Positions 52,376-60,825 of a stretch of 64,000 bases of DNA are shown here, one piece after another. Origin of the DNA: Pedobacter sp. BAL39 (GTDB lineage Bacteria; Bacteroidota; Bacteroidia; Sphingobacteriales; Sphingobacteriaceae); assembly GCF_000170795.1 (NCBI RefSeq), contig NZ_ABCM01000015.1, positions 62,001 through 126,000 on the forward strand, written 5' to 3'. Both the position numbers and the translations under genes were made by a program. How positions within the stretch are numbered: the stretch's first letter is position 1; each line of letters begins with the position of its first letter. The notes under the pieces are model-generated. The model was not told the origin of the DNA, searched no databases, and saw nothing but the letters and a program-made list of their open reading frames with translations.

Positions 52376-54658
52376 CTAGAAAGCACCTTTCTGCACAGCC
52401 ATCAGGTCGCCGCTCTGGATGTATTGGTATTCAGATTCCAGCGCCTGAAGGATCATCAGATGGGAGATCCAGTACGCGAGGGTACTTTCTGCGCCCTGGT
52501 TCCTGTTGACGCCATAAGTTTGCAGACCATCGCCGCATCCTTTGGTTTCATGGTCATACAATGGCAGTTTCAAGCTGTTTTCGCCAAGGAACCATTGATA
52601 AGAGAGGTTCATCTGTTTGATGTAGACGAGGTCTTTGGTGATCTCGTAGGCTTTGAAGTACATGAGCACCATGGCCATGGTTTCAATCGCCTGCTGGTCG
52701 TATAACGCCATTTCACCTCCGTCCCTGAACAGCCAGCCGTCGTTTCCAACTGGTGTCAGGTAACCTTGGATCAAGGTCTTCTGGGTCAGGAATTCCATGC
52801 TTTCCAATGCAATGTCAAGTGATTCCTGGTCGTGGTTCACTTCATAGTTGCAGAGCAATGCAAGAGGCAGGATACCATTGTCGTAGGTCATCTTTTCCTC
52901 AAACCAGTGCCAGGCTCCGATTTTATTGTTTTTATATGCATTTTTCAGGGGCTCCACCAACATGGCCATCTGATTGCTGATGTGCTCATCGTGTGGGTGG
53001 GCTTCCATATATTTCGCCAGCCCGATCATGGTATTTCCAATGCCGCGCAAGTGTTTCAACGCTTTGAAATGAGGCACGGATTTCAGGAAAAGGTCCTTTC
53101 CAAATTCTCTGTAGGAGTTGTTGGGCGGATTGCTGATGAGGTATCCCAGTGACCAGATGGTACGTCCGAAAGAATCTTCAGAACCCACCTCATCGAGGTA
53201 ATTGCGGTTGAAACTGAGGAAGTTCCTGAAGTTACCGTCATCACACTGCATGTATTGGATATAGCTGAGGTAGATCGGCAGGAGCTCCAGGGCTACTTTA
53301 CTTTTATTCTGCTGATAGGCAAGTATGGCCAGGATGAGCGCTCTGGCATTGTCGTCCAGGCAATAGCCTTCTTTCAGGTTAGGGATGCCATATTTGGCAT
53401 GTTGTACAATGCCTGTATCGTCAGTTAAGCGTTGGACATGGGCAAGGCTGAAGGCTGGCATCAGGTCAGGATCGATGATCTGTTTGCCTGCTTTTTCCAT
53501 TTCCAGCAAATATTTCGAAATCGCCTCATCGAGGACATCCACAAATACCTGTCCTGTGCTTGGCCACCTCAGGTGCAATCCGTATTCATAGGCGTTGCCC
53601 TTCAGCTCGCTTAATTTTTGTTTGTCGGACAGCAGCTCGTTCACATTGTTGGCGAGCGCATGACTGTCTTTAAAGTCAAACAGGCGGCCGCGGTTGTCTG
53701 CGAGCAGCTCCTGCGCGTGCCAGTAAGGGGTGGAAACCACTGCCGCTCCGGCGCCAACGGCGTAAGATAAGGTACCACTCGTGATCTGTGCCTCATTCAG
53801 ATAGGGGGTGATGTACATATCACAGGCGGTCAGGTAGTCGAACAACTCGCCTTCAGAGACGAATTTATTGATGAATGTTAGATTTTCCTCTACATTGAGC
53901 TTCTGCGCAAGACGTTTTAGACTATCACGGTATTCCTCTCCCGAATTACGCACCACACCAGGGTGCGTAGTACCGAGGATGACGTACATGACATCGGGAT
54001 GCTGGGCTACAATTTCGGGCAGCGCTTCAATAACCGTTTCCAATCCTTTGTTTCTGCTGATGAGCCCGAAGGTAAAGAGTACTTTTTTTCCTTTGAAAGC
54101 AAGCGATTGTCTGACAGGGTTGTCTGTTTTTGCTTCCAGGTCCGGCACCCCATGTTCAATCAGTTGTATTTTAGCGAAGGGGATACCGTAAATGCCGGTT
54201 AAAAAACCTACAGCACGGTGGCTCATCACCACAATTCTCGAGGAATACTTGGCAATTTCCCTGATAATGGTCAGCTGCATGTAGCTAGGGTCTTTCAGGA
54301 TGGTATGAAAGATCGTAATCAGCGGTTTTTTCAGTCGTGCGAGGAGTGGAAGGATATATACACCACTTTCACCGCCAAAGATGCCGAACTCATGCTCGAG
54401 AATACAGGCGTCGGCGAGGCTGGTGTTGATGTAATCTGCTGCGCGGATGTAGTCTTTTTGATTTTCCTGTCTGATGATGTACTTTACCTCCTTCGGGTAT
54501 TCGTATGTTGTGATGCTGTCAGAATCATTCATCGCGACCACAAAGCTGTCCTCAGAGACGGCACTTTTATCGTGCCCTATTGCCCTCATCAGGTTATGGT
54601 TAAAAGTTGCGATGCCACACTCACGGGGTGGGTAAGAGGATATATATGCGATTTTCAT
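52376..54658 (-). CDS. Two-domain protein: GT4 glycosyltransferase fused to a helical toroid domain
   Basis: A 760-residue protein. Residues 1-400 are a GT4 enzyme: YISSYPPRECGIATFNHNL, LEHEFGIFGGESGVY, FTFGLISRNKGLETVIEAL and ITSGTLSYAVGAGAAVVST. Residues about 410-760 are all-helical with repeated aromatic and Asp/Glu turns (GYCLDDNARALILAILAYQ, GSEDSFGRTIWSLGYL, AWHWFEEKMTYDNGILPLAL, YDQQAIETMAMVL), the pattern of an (alpha/alpha)6 toroid glycosidase or phosphorylase. So one chain may both build and trim or bind a glycan. Catalytic residues of the toroid cannot be assigned. A -7 box (54749-54756) lies upstream. Confidence 0.8.
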   Translation of the reverse strand: MKIAYISSYPPRECGIATFNHNLMRAIGHDKSAVSEDSFVVAMNDSDSITTYEYPKEVKYIIRQENQKDYIRAADYINTSLADACILEHEFGIFGGESGVYILPLLARLKKPLITIFHTILKDPSYMQLTIIREIAKYSSRIVVMSHRAVGFLTGIYGIPFAKIQLIEHGVPDLEAKTDNPVRQSLAFKGKKVLFTFGLISRNKGLETVIEALPEIVAQHPDVMYVILGTTHPGVVRNSGEEYRDSLKRLAQKLNVEENLTFINKFVSEGELFDYLTACDMYITPYLNEAQITSGTLSYAVGAGAAVVSTPYWHAQELLADNRGRLFDFKDSHALANNVNELLSDKQKLSELKGNAYEYGLHLRWPSTGQVFVDVLDEAISKYLLEMEKAGKQIIDPDLMPAFSLAHVQRLTDDTGIVQHAKYGIPNLKEGYCLDDNARALILAILAYQQNKSKVALELLPIYLSYIQYMQCDDGNFRNFLSFNRNYLDEVGSEDSFGRTIWSLGYLISNPPNNSYREFGKDLFLKSVPHFKALKHLRGIGNTMIGLAKYMEAHPHDEHISNQMAMLVEPLKNAYKNNKIGAWHWFEEKMTYDNGILPLALLCNYEVNHDQESLDIALESMEFLTQKTLIQGYLTPVGNDGWLFRDGGEMALYDQQAIETMAMVLMYFKAYEITKDLVYIKQMNLSYQWFLGENSLKLPLYDHETKGCGDGLQTYGVNRNQGAESTLAYWISHLMILQALESEYQYIQSGDLMAVQKGAF

Positions 54659-54748
54659 GGAACTTGATTTGTATTATTGTAGTAAATAACACGCTCTGGA
54701 ACGCAATTGTTTTGCAGTTCTATTTAGATAATACCAGAAAAACTTAAA

Positions 54749-54756
54749 CAAAAGTA
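54749..54756 (-). promoter_or_regulatory. Bacteroidota -7 box (TACTTTTG) for the GT4 operon
   Basis: Full TAnnTTTG match on the minus strand, 90 bases before the GT4-fusion start and 4 bases from the divergent MFS -7 box. Confidence 0.45.
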
Positions 54757-54760
54757 TGCT

Positions 54761-54768
54761 TATCTTTG
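54761..54768 (+). promoter_or_regulatory. Bacteroidota -7 box (TATCTTTG) for the MFS gene
   Basis: Full TAnnTTTG match 43 bases before the ATG at 54812. The two divergent -7 boxes are 4 bases apart, so the promoters overlap and may exclude each other. Confidence 0.5.
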
Positions 54769-54811
54769 GGCAATATAGCCCTTTTTAACTGAGTATAACT
54801 ACTGCGAATAA

Positions 54812-56023
54812 ATGAGTACAACTAATGCGGCCCAAAAGGCGGTCGAGACTACCGTCTTTCCGATCCTTTTTGCCATCAGCTTCTCCCATCTTTTGAATGA
54901 TACGATCCAGTCGCTGATCCCGGCGATTTATCCGATAGTTAAAAATTCGTACCACCTGAGCTTTTCACAGATTGGTTTGATTACGCTGACCTTCCAGATG
55001 TCGGCTTCTCTTTTTCAGCCTTTTGTAGGGCTGTATACCGATAAAAAACCACAACCTTATTCACTCGCTGTAGGGATGGGATTTACCCTTGTAGGGCTCG
55101 TTACCCTGTCGATGTCCACAGGATTTTACATGATGCTGCTGGCTGTTGCATTGGTGGGTACAGGTTCCTCGGTTTTTCACCCGGAGGCATCAAGGATGGC
55201 GCAGGCCGCATCCGGTGGGAAAAAGGGGCTGGCACAGTCGATCTTTCAGCTGGGTGGTAATGCAGGAAGTTCGCTGGGACCATTGTTGGCCGCCTGGATC
55301 ATTGTACCTCATGGGCAGACCAGCATCATCTGGTTTTCACTGATGGCATTGCTGGCTATCCTCATCCTGAGCAGGGTAGGAGCCTGGTATAAAGGTGTGC
55401 TAATGAAGATGAATGCCCGCAAGCAGGGCAGTGCTGCGGTTGTTGCCAATACCTTCTCGCGTGGCAAGGTGATCTTTGCGGTTTCCATCCTGCTGATCCT
55501 GATCTTCTCCAAGTATTTCTATATGGCCAGTCTGACGAGCTATTTCACCTTTTACCTGATTGATAAGTTCCATGTGTCGGTGCAGAGTTCGCAGGTATAC
55601 CTGTTCGTGTTCTTGGTTTCTGTAGCGGCAGGTACCCTGGTGGGTGGCCCTGTAGGAGACCGTTTTGGCAGGAAATACGTCATCTGGTTTTCTATTCTCG
55701 GAACGGCACCTTTTGCCCTGATGTTGCCTTATGCTAATTTATTCTGGACCGGCGTATTGATCGTTCCGATCGGCATGATCCTGGCCTCTGCGTTTTCTGC
55801 CATCCTCGTGTATGCGCAGGAACTGATTCCTGGAAAAACGGGACTTGTGGCTGGTTTATTCTTCGGCTTTGCCTTTGGTATGGGAGGTATAGGCTCGGCA
55901 CTGCTGGGTAACCTTGCCGATCACGCAGGTATCAACTACGTGTACCACATCTGTTCTTTCCTGCCGCTGATAGGCTTGCTGACCGGGTTTTTGCCGAATA
56001 TCGAAGTGAAGAAGAAGGGTTAG
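54812..56023 (+). CDS. MFS transporter, fosmidomycin-resistance (Fsr) type
   Basis: A 403-residue twelve-segment permease. FSHLLNDTIQSLIPAIYPIV is the family-specific first segment; GLYTDKKPQPYSL is the loop 2-3 MFS motif; GTGSSVFHPEASRMAQAASG, GLAQSIFQLGGNAGSSLGPL and GPVGDRFGRKYVIW follow. This is the Fsr subgroup, in which E. coli Fsr exports fosmidomycin, an inhibitor of the MEP pathway that this cell uses (ispE). The natural substrate is unknown; the neighbouring glycosyltransferases leave a sugar role open. The stop overlaps the AAA gene stop (TTAG). Confidence 0.87.
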   Translation: MSTTNAAQKAVETTVFPILFAISFSHLLNDTIQSLIPAIYPIVKNSYHLSFSQIGLITLTFQMSASLFQPFVGLYTDKKPQPYSLAVGMGFTLVGLVTLSMSTGFYMMLLAVALVGTGSSVFHPEASRMAQAASGGKKGLAQSIFQLGGNAGSSLGPLLAAWIIVPHGQTSIIWFSLMALLAILILSRVGAWYKGVLMKMNARKQGSAAVVANTFSRGKVIFAVSILLILIFSKYFYMASLTSYFTFYLIDKFHVSVQSSQVYLFVFLVSVAAGTLVGGPVGDRFGRKYVIWFSILGTAPFALMLPYANLFWTGVLIVPIGMILASAFSAILVYAQELIPGKTGLVAGLFFGFAFGMGGIGSALLGNLADHAGINYVYHICSFLPLIGLLTGFLPNIEVKKKG

Positions 56024-57219
56024 TATAACAATCCGAATAACCAGAGCGGGATTTTATTTCCGAAACCTATTTCTATTTCGTCAGCCGCAATGAATGCAGC
56101 CTCAACACCTGCGATCTGTTTATAGGTTTTTTTCTTTCCTCCGACTTCGATGACATGTTTCCCATTGATCAGGAAGTCTCCTTTTTCGGCGAGTTGTACC
56201 TGATGTCCTGCATTTCTCAGTTGATTGAGGAGGAAAGTTTCCCTAATGGTTCCTATGTCAGGGTGCGTGTCCAAAGCATAACTTAGGTTGGTGTTTTCCA
56301 GATAAATTTTGTCGGGCTTCTGTAATGCAGCAATGCCCTGTGTAGGACGATTGATCAGGTTCAGTAACCTTGCACTCTGTAGATTTTGAAGAAAATTGTT
56401 CACGGTATCTCTGCCTAAAGTTAGCTTTTTAGCTATCGTGGCGATGTTTGGTTCGAAGGGAGCAGATTCTGCAGTAACAGCCAGGAGTTTCTTAATCTTA
56501 GTGGCGTGTGTAGCAGAGTAATTCTGTATGAAGGCCAGGTCATGAGAGATAGAGGCATCAATTACTTGGTACAATCGGGTCAGGTAGTCTGCCTCTTTGT
56601 TTGTATTGGTAAATGGAAGGTAGCCACTGCTGATGTACTTTTTAAAGAATGAGAGGGGGTACTCCAATTTGTCATAAAGTGATCTTGCGATAGTCATGTG
56701 CTGCTCAAATAGTTCTTCAAGTGTAAATACAGGTATTTTTATCTGATGAACAAGTTCCAGGTACTCTCGGAAAGACATTCCCGGAAGCTCATAGCTGAGT
56801 ACCCTTCTGCTCAGATCGGATTCTCCTCTATAAATATCCAGAGCAGACGAAGCTGTAAAGATCACCTTCATTCCCGGGTAGCCATCGTAGATGTTCTTTA
56901 ACTCCCTCGACCAGTGGGGGTACTTGTGGACTTCATCAATATACAATTCTCGCCCTCCATTTTTACTCCATTCGTCTGCCAGATCCAGAAGTGTATGGTT
57001 ATAGAACCAAGGATGGTCAGCAGAAACATATAGACTTTTTTGTGGTTCAGGACTATGATACTTGAGGTGCTGTAATATTAGGGTTGTTTTCCCTGCTCCC
57101 CGAAGACCTTTTATTGCAATCATCCTTTGTTCCCAGGGAATAACCTGGTGTAAAAACCTAAAGAAATGTCCTTCGGTATGGGCTAATAAATTCTGCTGGT
57201 AAGTAATTAATAATTCCAT
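56020..57219 (-). CDS. AAA-family ATPase with DUF4143 C-terminal domain
   Basis: A 399-residue protein. KGLRGAGKTTLIL (37-49) is Walker A, GGRELYIDEVHKYP Walker B, VIFTASSALDIYRGESDLSRR sensor 1 and the Arg pair, ELPGMSFREYLEL the family-specific turn. The middle (about 245-300) is helix-turn-helix-like (IATIAKKLTLGRDTVNNFLQNL). The C-terminal DUF4143 domain has GDFLINGKHVIEVGGKKK, a D-x(n)-ExxxK pattern of a PD-(D/E)XK fold. Role unknown; these genes are scattered and often horizontally moved. Its promoter carries three TTGACT/AGTCAA palindromes, suggesting autoregulation. Confidence 0.85.
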   Translation of the reverse strand: MELLITYQQNLLAHTEGHFFRFLHQVIPWEQRMIAIKGLRGAGKTTLILQHLKYHSPEPQKSLYVSADHPWFYNHTLLDLADEWSKNGGRELYIDEVHKYPHWSRELKNIYDGYPGMKVIFTASSALDIYRGESDLSRRVLSYELPGMSFREYLELVHQIKIPVFTLEELFEQHMTIARSLYDKLEYPLSFFKKYISSGYLPFTNTNKEADYLTRLYQVIDASISHDLAFIQNYSATHATKIKKLLAVTAESAPFEPNIATIAKKLTLGRDTVNNFLQNLQSARLLNLINRPTQGIAALQKPDKIYLENTNLSYALDTHPDIGTIRETFLLNQLRNAGHQVQLAEKGDFLINGKHVIEVGGKKKTYKQIAGVEAAFIAADEIEIGFGNKIPLWLFGLLY

Positions 57220-57221
57220 TT

Positions 57222-57240
57222 TTGACTAGCTATAAGTCAA
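57222..57240. promoter_or_regulatory. Palindrome 1 upstream of the AAA/DUF4143 gene
   Basis: TTGACT-N7-AGTCAA, directly before the ATG and overlapping the -7 box at 57238-57245. Confidence 0.75.
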
Positions 57241-57266
57241 ATATACTGATTTTGACTTGAATCCAA
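57238..57266 (-). promoter_or_regulatory. Bacteroidota promoter for the AAA/DUF4143 gene (TTG - 18 bp - TATATTTG)
   Basis: On the minus strand TTG (57266-57264) and TATATTTG (57245-57238) are 18 bases apart. Palindrome 1 overlaps the -7 end and palindrome 2 the -33 element. Confidence 0.6.
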
Positions 57267-57271
57267 GTCGA
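57252..57271. promoter_or_regulatory. Palindrome 2 upstream of the AAA/DUF4143 gene
   Basis: TTGACTTG-N4-CAAGTCGA, 7 of 8 bases matching, centred about 31 bases from palindrome 1. Confidence 0.75.
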
Positions 57272-57284
57272 TTTAAGTACATAA

Positions 57285-57304
57285 TTGACTTGGAGTCAAG
57301 TCAA
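57285..57304. promoter_or_regulatory. Palindrome 3 upstream of the AAA/DUF4143 gene
   Basis: TTGACTTG-N4-CAAGTCAA, a perfect 8-bp inverted repeat centred 33 bases from palindrome 2. Confidence 0.8.
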
Positions 57305-57934
57305 TTTATTGTTTTTAGGTATTGCAAATACTGTAATTACTGGGGAAGAAATTCCTGGAATAGTCAAGATAATTTTTTCGCGGACGTGCTTTTCCAAACA
57401 TGCCTACCTTCGTGGAACAATTATTAATGTGTTCCTATTTTAAATCCCTTCTTCGATTAAAGTTTGAGATTATAAGTTGTAGCTCTGGTATGTACTTTAA
57501 TAAGTAGTGATGTGTATATTCCGCTGCATATCTTTCCTGAACACCCAATGCGATGCCCTCCATACTGATTCTAGCCCACACTCTAGAAGATTCGAGCAGT
57601 TATGCGTTTATGATGTACTCCGCTGCCCAACATTCCAAACTTATATTGCAGAATGCTTATCATTTGACTTTGTGTGTAAACAAGATTACCCAAAGGATAT
57701 GATATTGCCATTAGCCGACTATCTCTTCTGGACAAACCTATATCATTGTAGTTTAACAGGCTTAAGCAAATATAGGTTAGTAAAACAGCAAAAGATAAAC
57801 AAGGTTAGATATAGTACGAAATTCGTGCGAGAATTAGAAGAGAGAAGAAAATCAAGCTTTAAATGCTGTTTAAACCCACTGACCTCCTGCCTGCCAGGCA
57901 AGAGGTTTTGTGAATTTGACTTATTAATGTATAC
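57305..57934. other. 630-bp region with no convincing gene
   Basis: A plus-strand frame of 143 codons (57507-57938) spans much of it, but its protein is Cys-rich, without domains, and its codon use and A/T content are unlike the neighbours; it also overlaps the clpB end. A small GC palindrome (GCCTGCCAGGC) is near 57895. The region may be remnant DNA on the far side of the AAA gene, which would fit insertion of that gene by transfer. Confidence 0.55.
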
Positions 57935-60532
57935 TTAGTTGCTGTTGTTCAGAAATACAAACTGATGGTCGAACATGTCCAGTTTGATGTTGCTGTCCCT
58001 GTCAATGCGGCCGGAGAGGATCTCTTTCGACAACTCGTTGAGGATTCTTTTCTGGATCACACGTTTTAGTGGTCTTGCACCGAACTGAGGATCGTATCCC
58101 AGTTCTGCCAGCCAGTCCAGGGCTTCTACCGAAGCCTCAATGTGGACACCCATCTCCGCAAGTGTTTCCTGTACCTGTCTGAACTGCAGGTTCACAATAT
58201 TCCTGATTTCACTGCGGTTCAGTGGGGTGAACATGATCAGCTCATCGATACGGTTTAAAAACTCCGGTCTGATGGTCTGTTTCAGCAGCTCAAACAATTC
58301 ATTTTTTGTTTTCGCTACGACTTCATCATGGTTATCATCATCCAGCTTTTTGAAGTTCTCCTGAATCAGCTGAGAACCAATGTTGGAAGTCATGATGATG
58401 ATGGTGTTTTTGAAGTTCACCACGCGGCCCTTGTTGTCTGTCAGCCTTCCATCATCCAATACCTGTAACAGGATATTGAATACATCAGGATGCGCTTTCT
58501 CAATCTCATCCAGCAGCACTACAGAGTAAGGTTTCCTGCGTACTGCTTCTGTCAGCTGCCCACCTTCATCGTAACCCACATATCCCGGAGGCGCACCAAT
58601 CAGACGTGATACCGAATGACGTTCCTGATACTCACTCATGTCAATCCTTTTCATGGCATTCTCATCATTGAAGAGGAACTCAGCCAGTGCTTTTGCCAGC
58701 TCTGTTTTACCTACACCAGTAGTACCGAGGAAGATAAATGAGCCGATTGGTTTTCTTTTATCCTGCAGACCAGCCCTTGAGCGGCGTATCGCATCGGAGA
58801 TCGCCTCAATGGCTTCGTCCTGACCCGCAACACGTTTGTGCAGCTCGTCTTCCAGGTGCAGCAATTTCTCGCGCTCGCTGGAAACCAGCTTCGTCACTGG
58901 AATGCCTGTCCAGCGCGCCACCACACCCGCAATGTCGTCGGCGGTGACTTCCTCTTTCAGCATCCTGCTTTCGGTCTGGTGACTTTCGAGTTCCACTTTC
59001 AGTTTTTCCACCTTATCCTGAGCTTCCTTGATCTTACCATAGCGGATCTCGGCTACTTTACCGTAATCACCGGCACGCTCTGCCTGATCAGCTTCCAGTT
59101 TATAGTTTTCAATCTGTTCAATTTCACTGTTGATGCCATCTACCAGGTCTTTCTCACTCTGCCATTTCGCTTTGATCTCATCACGCTCCGCAGAAAGATT
59201 GGCAATTTCTTCCCCAAGTGATTTCACCTTTTTATCATCATTCTCTCTTTTGATCGCTTCGCGCTCAATCTCCAGCTGCATGATTTTACGGTCCAGCTCA
59301 TCCACTTTTTCAGGAACGCTGTCCATCTCCAGTCGCAGTTTCGATGCAGCCTCATCCATCAGGTCAATGGCCTTATCCGGTAAAAAGCGGTCGGCGATAT
59401 ACCTTTGCGACAACTCCACAGCAGCGATGATGGCTTCATCTTTAATTCGCACCTTGTGGTGTGTCTCATAGCGCTCTTTCAATCCACGTAAAATGGAAAT
59501 GGCATCCTGGGTATCCGGTTCATCGACCAGCACTTTCTGGAAACGACGTTCCAGTGCTTTGTCTTTCTCGAGGTGTTTCTGGTATTCATCAAGAGTCGTG
59601 GCGCCAATCGCACGGAGCTCACCACGTGCCAGTGCAGGTTTCAGGATGTTGGCAGCATCCATGGCCCCCTCGCCGCCACCAGCACCCACCAGGGTATGTA
59701 TCTCATCAATGAACAAAATGATGTCGCCATCGCTTTGTGTAACTTCCTTGACCACAGCCTTTAGACGTTCCTCAAATTCACCTTTATATTTCGCTCCGGC
59801 AATCAAGGCACCCATGTCCAGGGAGAAAACAATTTTTGTCTTCAGGTTGGTAGGCACATCGCCTTTGATGATCCTGAAGGCGATCCCCTCAGCGATGGCG
59901 GTTTTACCCACGCCGGGTTCCCCGATTAGAATCGGGTTGTTTTTTGTCCTTCTGGAGAGTATCTGTATGACACGTCTGATTTCTTCATCACGGCCAATCA
60001 CCGGGTCAAGCTTGCCGGACTCTGCATATTCATTCAGGTTCCTGGCGTATTTGCCCAATGCATTATAGGTAGCCTCCGCATTCTGGTCCGTCACACGGTT
60101 GTCGCCCCTCAGGGCAACGATGGCTTTCTTAAGGTCTTTCTCGTTTACACCCTGGTCTTTTAAAAGCTTTGCGGTGTCATCGTTCACAGATAAAATGCCG
60201 AGCAAAAGATGTTCTACCGATACAAATTCGTCTTTAAACTCTTTAAGGTAGGACTGTGCTTTCTGAAGGGCGCTGTTTGCTCCTGAGGTCAGGTAAGGGT
60301 TGCTGCCGCTAACCTTCGGGAACTTTTCAATCTGCTTGTCCAGATTCTGGTTCAGCACATTCAAATTGACATTTAATTTCTTCAATACGTAAGAAACCAC
60401 GTTTTCATCAACAGTAAGCAAACCTTTTAAAATGTGTGCCGTTTCAATAGCCTGTTGCTGATTGCCTGCAGCTATTGCAGAAGCCTGTTGAATCGCTTCC
60501 TGTGCTTTTATCGTAAAGTTATTGAAGTTCAT
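57935..60532 (-). CDS. clpB: ClpB disaggregase
   Basis: An 865-residue Hsp100 ATPase that, with DnaK, pulls proteins out of aggregates. The N domain (1-145) is followed by NBD1 with [13 protein letters not shown] and [13 protein letters not shown], the coiled-coil M domain (about 400-525, rich in Glu/Lys/Arg; its presence separates ClpB from ClpA and ClpC-like proteins without it), and NBD2 with [14 protein letters not shown] and [11 protein letters not shown]. The pore loops [11 protein letters not shown] and GYVGYDEGG are present. No CIRCE or heat-shock operator was recognised in the 290-bp gap upstream. Confidence 0.96.
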   Translation of the reverse strand: MNFNNFTIKAQEAIQQASAIAAGNQQQAIETAHILKGLLTVDENVVSYVLKKLNVNLNVLNQNLDKQIEKFPKVSGSNPYLTSGANSALQKAQSYLKEFKDEFVSVEHLLLGILSVNDDTAKLLKDQGVNEKDLKKAIVALRGDNRVTDQNAEATYNALGKYARNLNEYAESGKLDPVIGRDEEIRRVIQILSRRTKNNPILIGEPGVGKTAIAEGIAFRIIKGDVPTNLKTKIVFSLDMGALIAGAKYKGEFEERLKAVVKEVTQSDGDIILFIDEIHTLVGAGGGEGAMDAANILKPALARGELRAIGATTLDEYQKHLEKDKALERRFQKVLVDEPDTQDAISILRGLKERYETHHKVRIKDEAIIAAVELSQRYIADRFLPDKAIDLMDEAASKLRLEMDSVPEKVDELDRKIMQLEIEREAIKRENDDKKVKSLGEEIANLSAERDEIKAKWQSEKDLVDGINSEIEQIENYKLEADQAERAGDYGKVAEIRYGKIKEAQDKVEKLKVELESHQTESRMLKEEVTADDIAGVVARWTGIPVTKLVSSEREKLLHLEDELHKRVAGQDEAIEAISDAIRRSRAGLQDKRKPIGSFIFLGTTGVGKTELAKALAEFLFNDENAMKRIDMSEYQERHSVSRLIGAPPGYVGYDEGGQLTEAVRRKPYSVVLLDEIEKAHPDVFNILLQVLDDGRLTDNKGRVVNFKNTIIIMTSNIGSQLIQENFKKLDDDNHDEVVAKTKNELFELLKQTIRPEFLNRIDELIMFTPLNRSEIRNIVNLQFRQVQETLAEMGVHIEASVEALDWLAELGYDPQFGARPLKRVIQKRILNELSKEILSGRIDRDSNIKLDMFDHQFVFLNNSN

Positions 60533-60651
60533 GATGAGGTTTTAACAAAGTAAATGCCATCGGGGTTTTTGCTTAGGGATCGGAAATTATGTCGGTAGAA
60601 AATAACCTAGCCAGATTAATTGTCAGGTAATTTATTGTTTATACTGAAAAA

Positions 60652-60825
60652 ATGTCAATACTATCCATCAAAAACAACCAGTGTATCGCCCAGGTTGATC
60701 CGTATTACCTGGCAAGGTTAGGTGAAAAGCTGAGAAAAAACAGGACAGAGATCATTGTTTCATTTTTCTTTCTAAATTCGCTTCAGAAGGCCGTGATAGT
60801 GGCTTGTCCTATACTTTATTTCTAA
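60652..60825 (+). CDS. Possible 57-residue small protein coupled to the nuclease gene
   Basis: An ATG at 60652 opens a frame that ends in TAA at 60823-60825, overlapping the downstream ATG as TAATG. The peptide begins MSILSIKNNQCIAQVDPYYL and has a basic stretch (GEKLRKNRTE) before a hydrophobic end (FFFLNSLQKAVIVACPILYF). I recognise no family. The stop-start overlap is the main reason to think it is translated; it could instead be a leader peptide or chance. Confidence 0.35.
   Translation: MSILSIKNNQCIAQVDPYYLARLGEKLRKNRTEIIVSFFFLNSLQKAVIVACPILYF

Noticed and set aside
57507-57938. A 143-codon plus-strand frame before clpB.
   Set aside because: No recognisable domain, unusual Cys content, A/T-rich codon use unlike the neighbours, and it overlaps the clpB stop. 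Kept only as a note in the intergenic entry.
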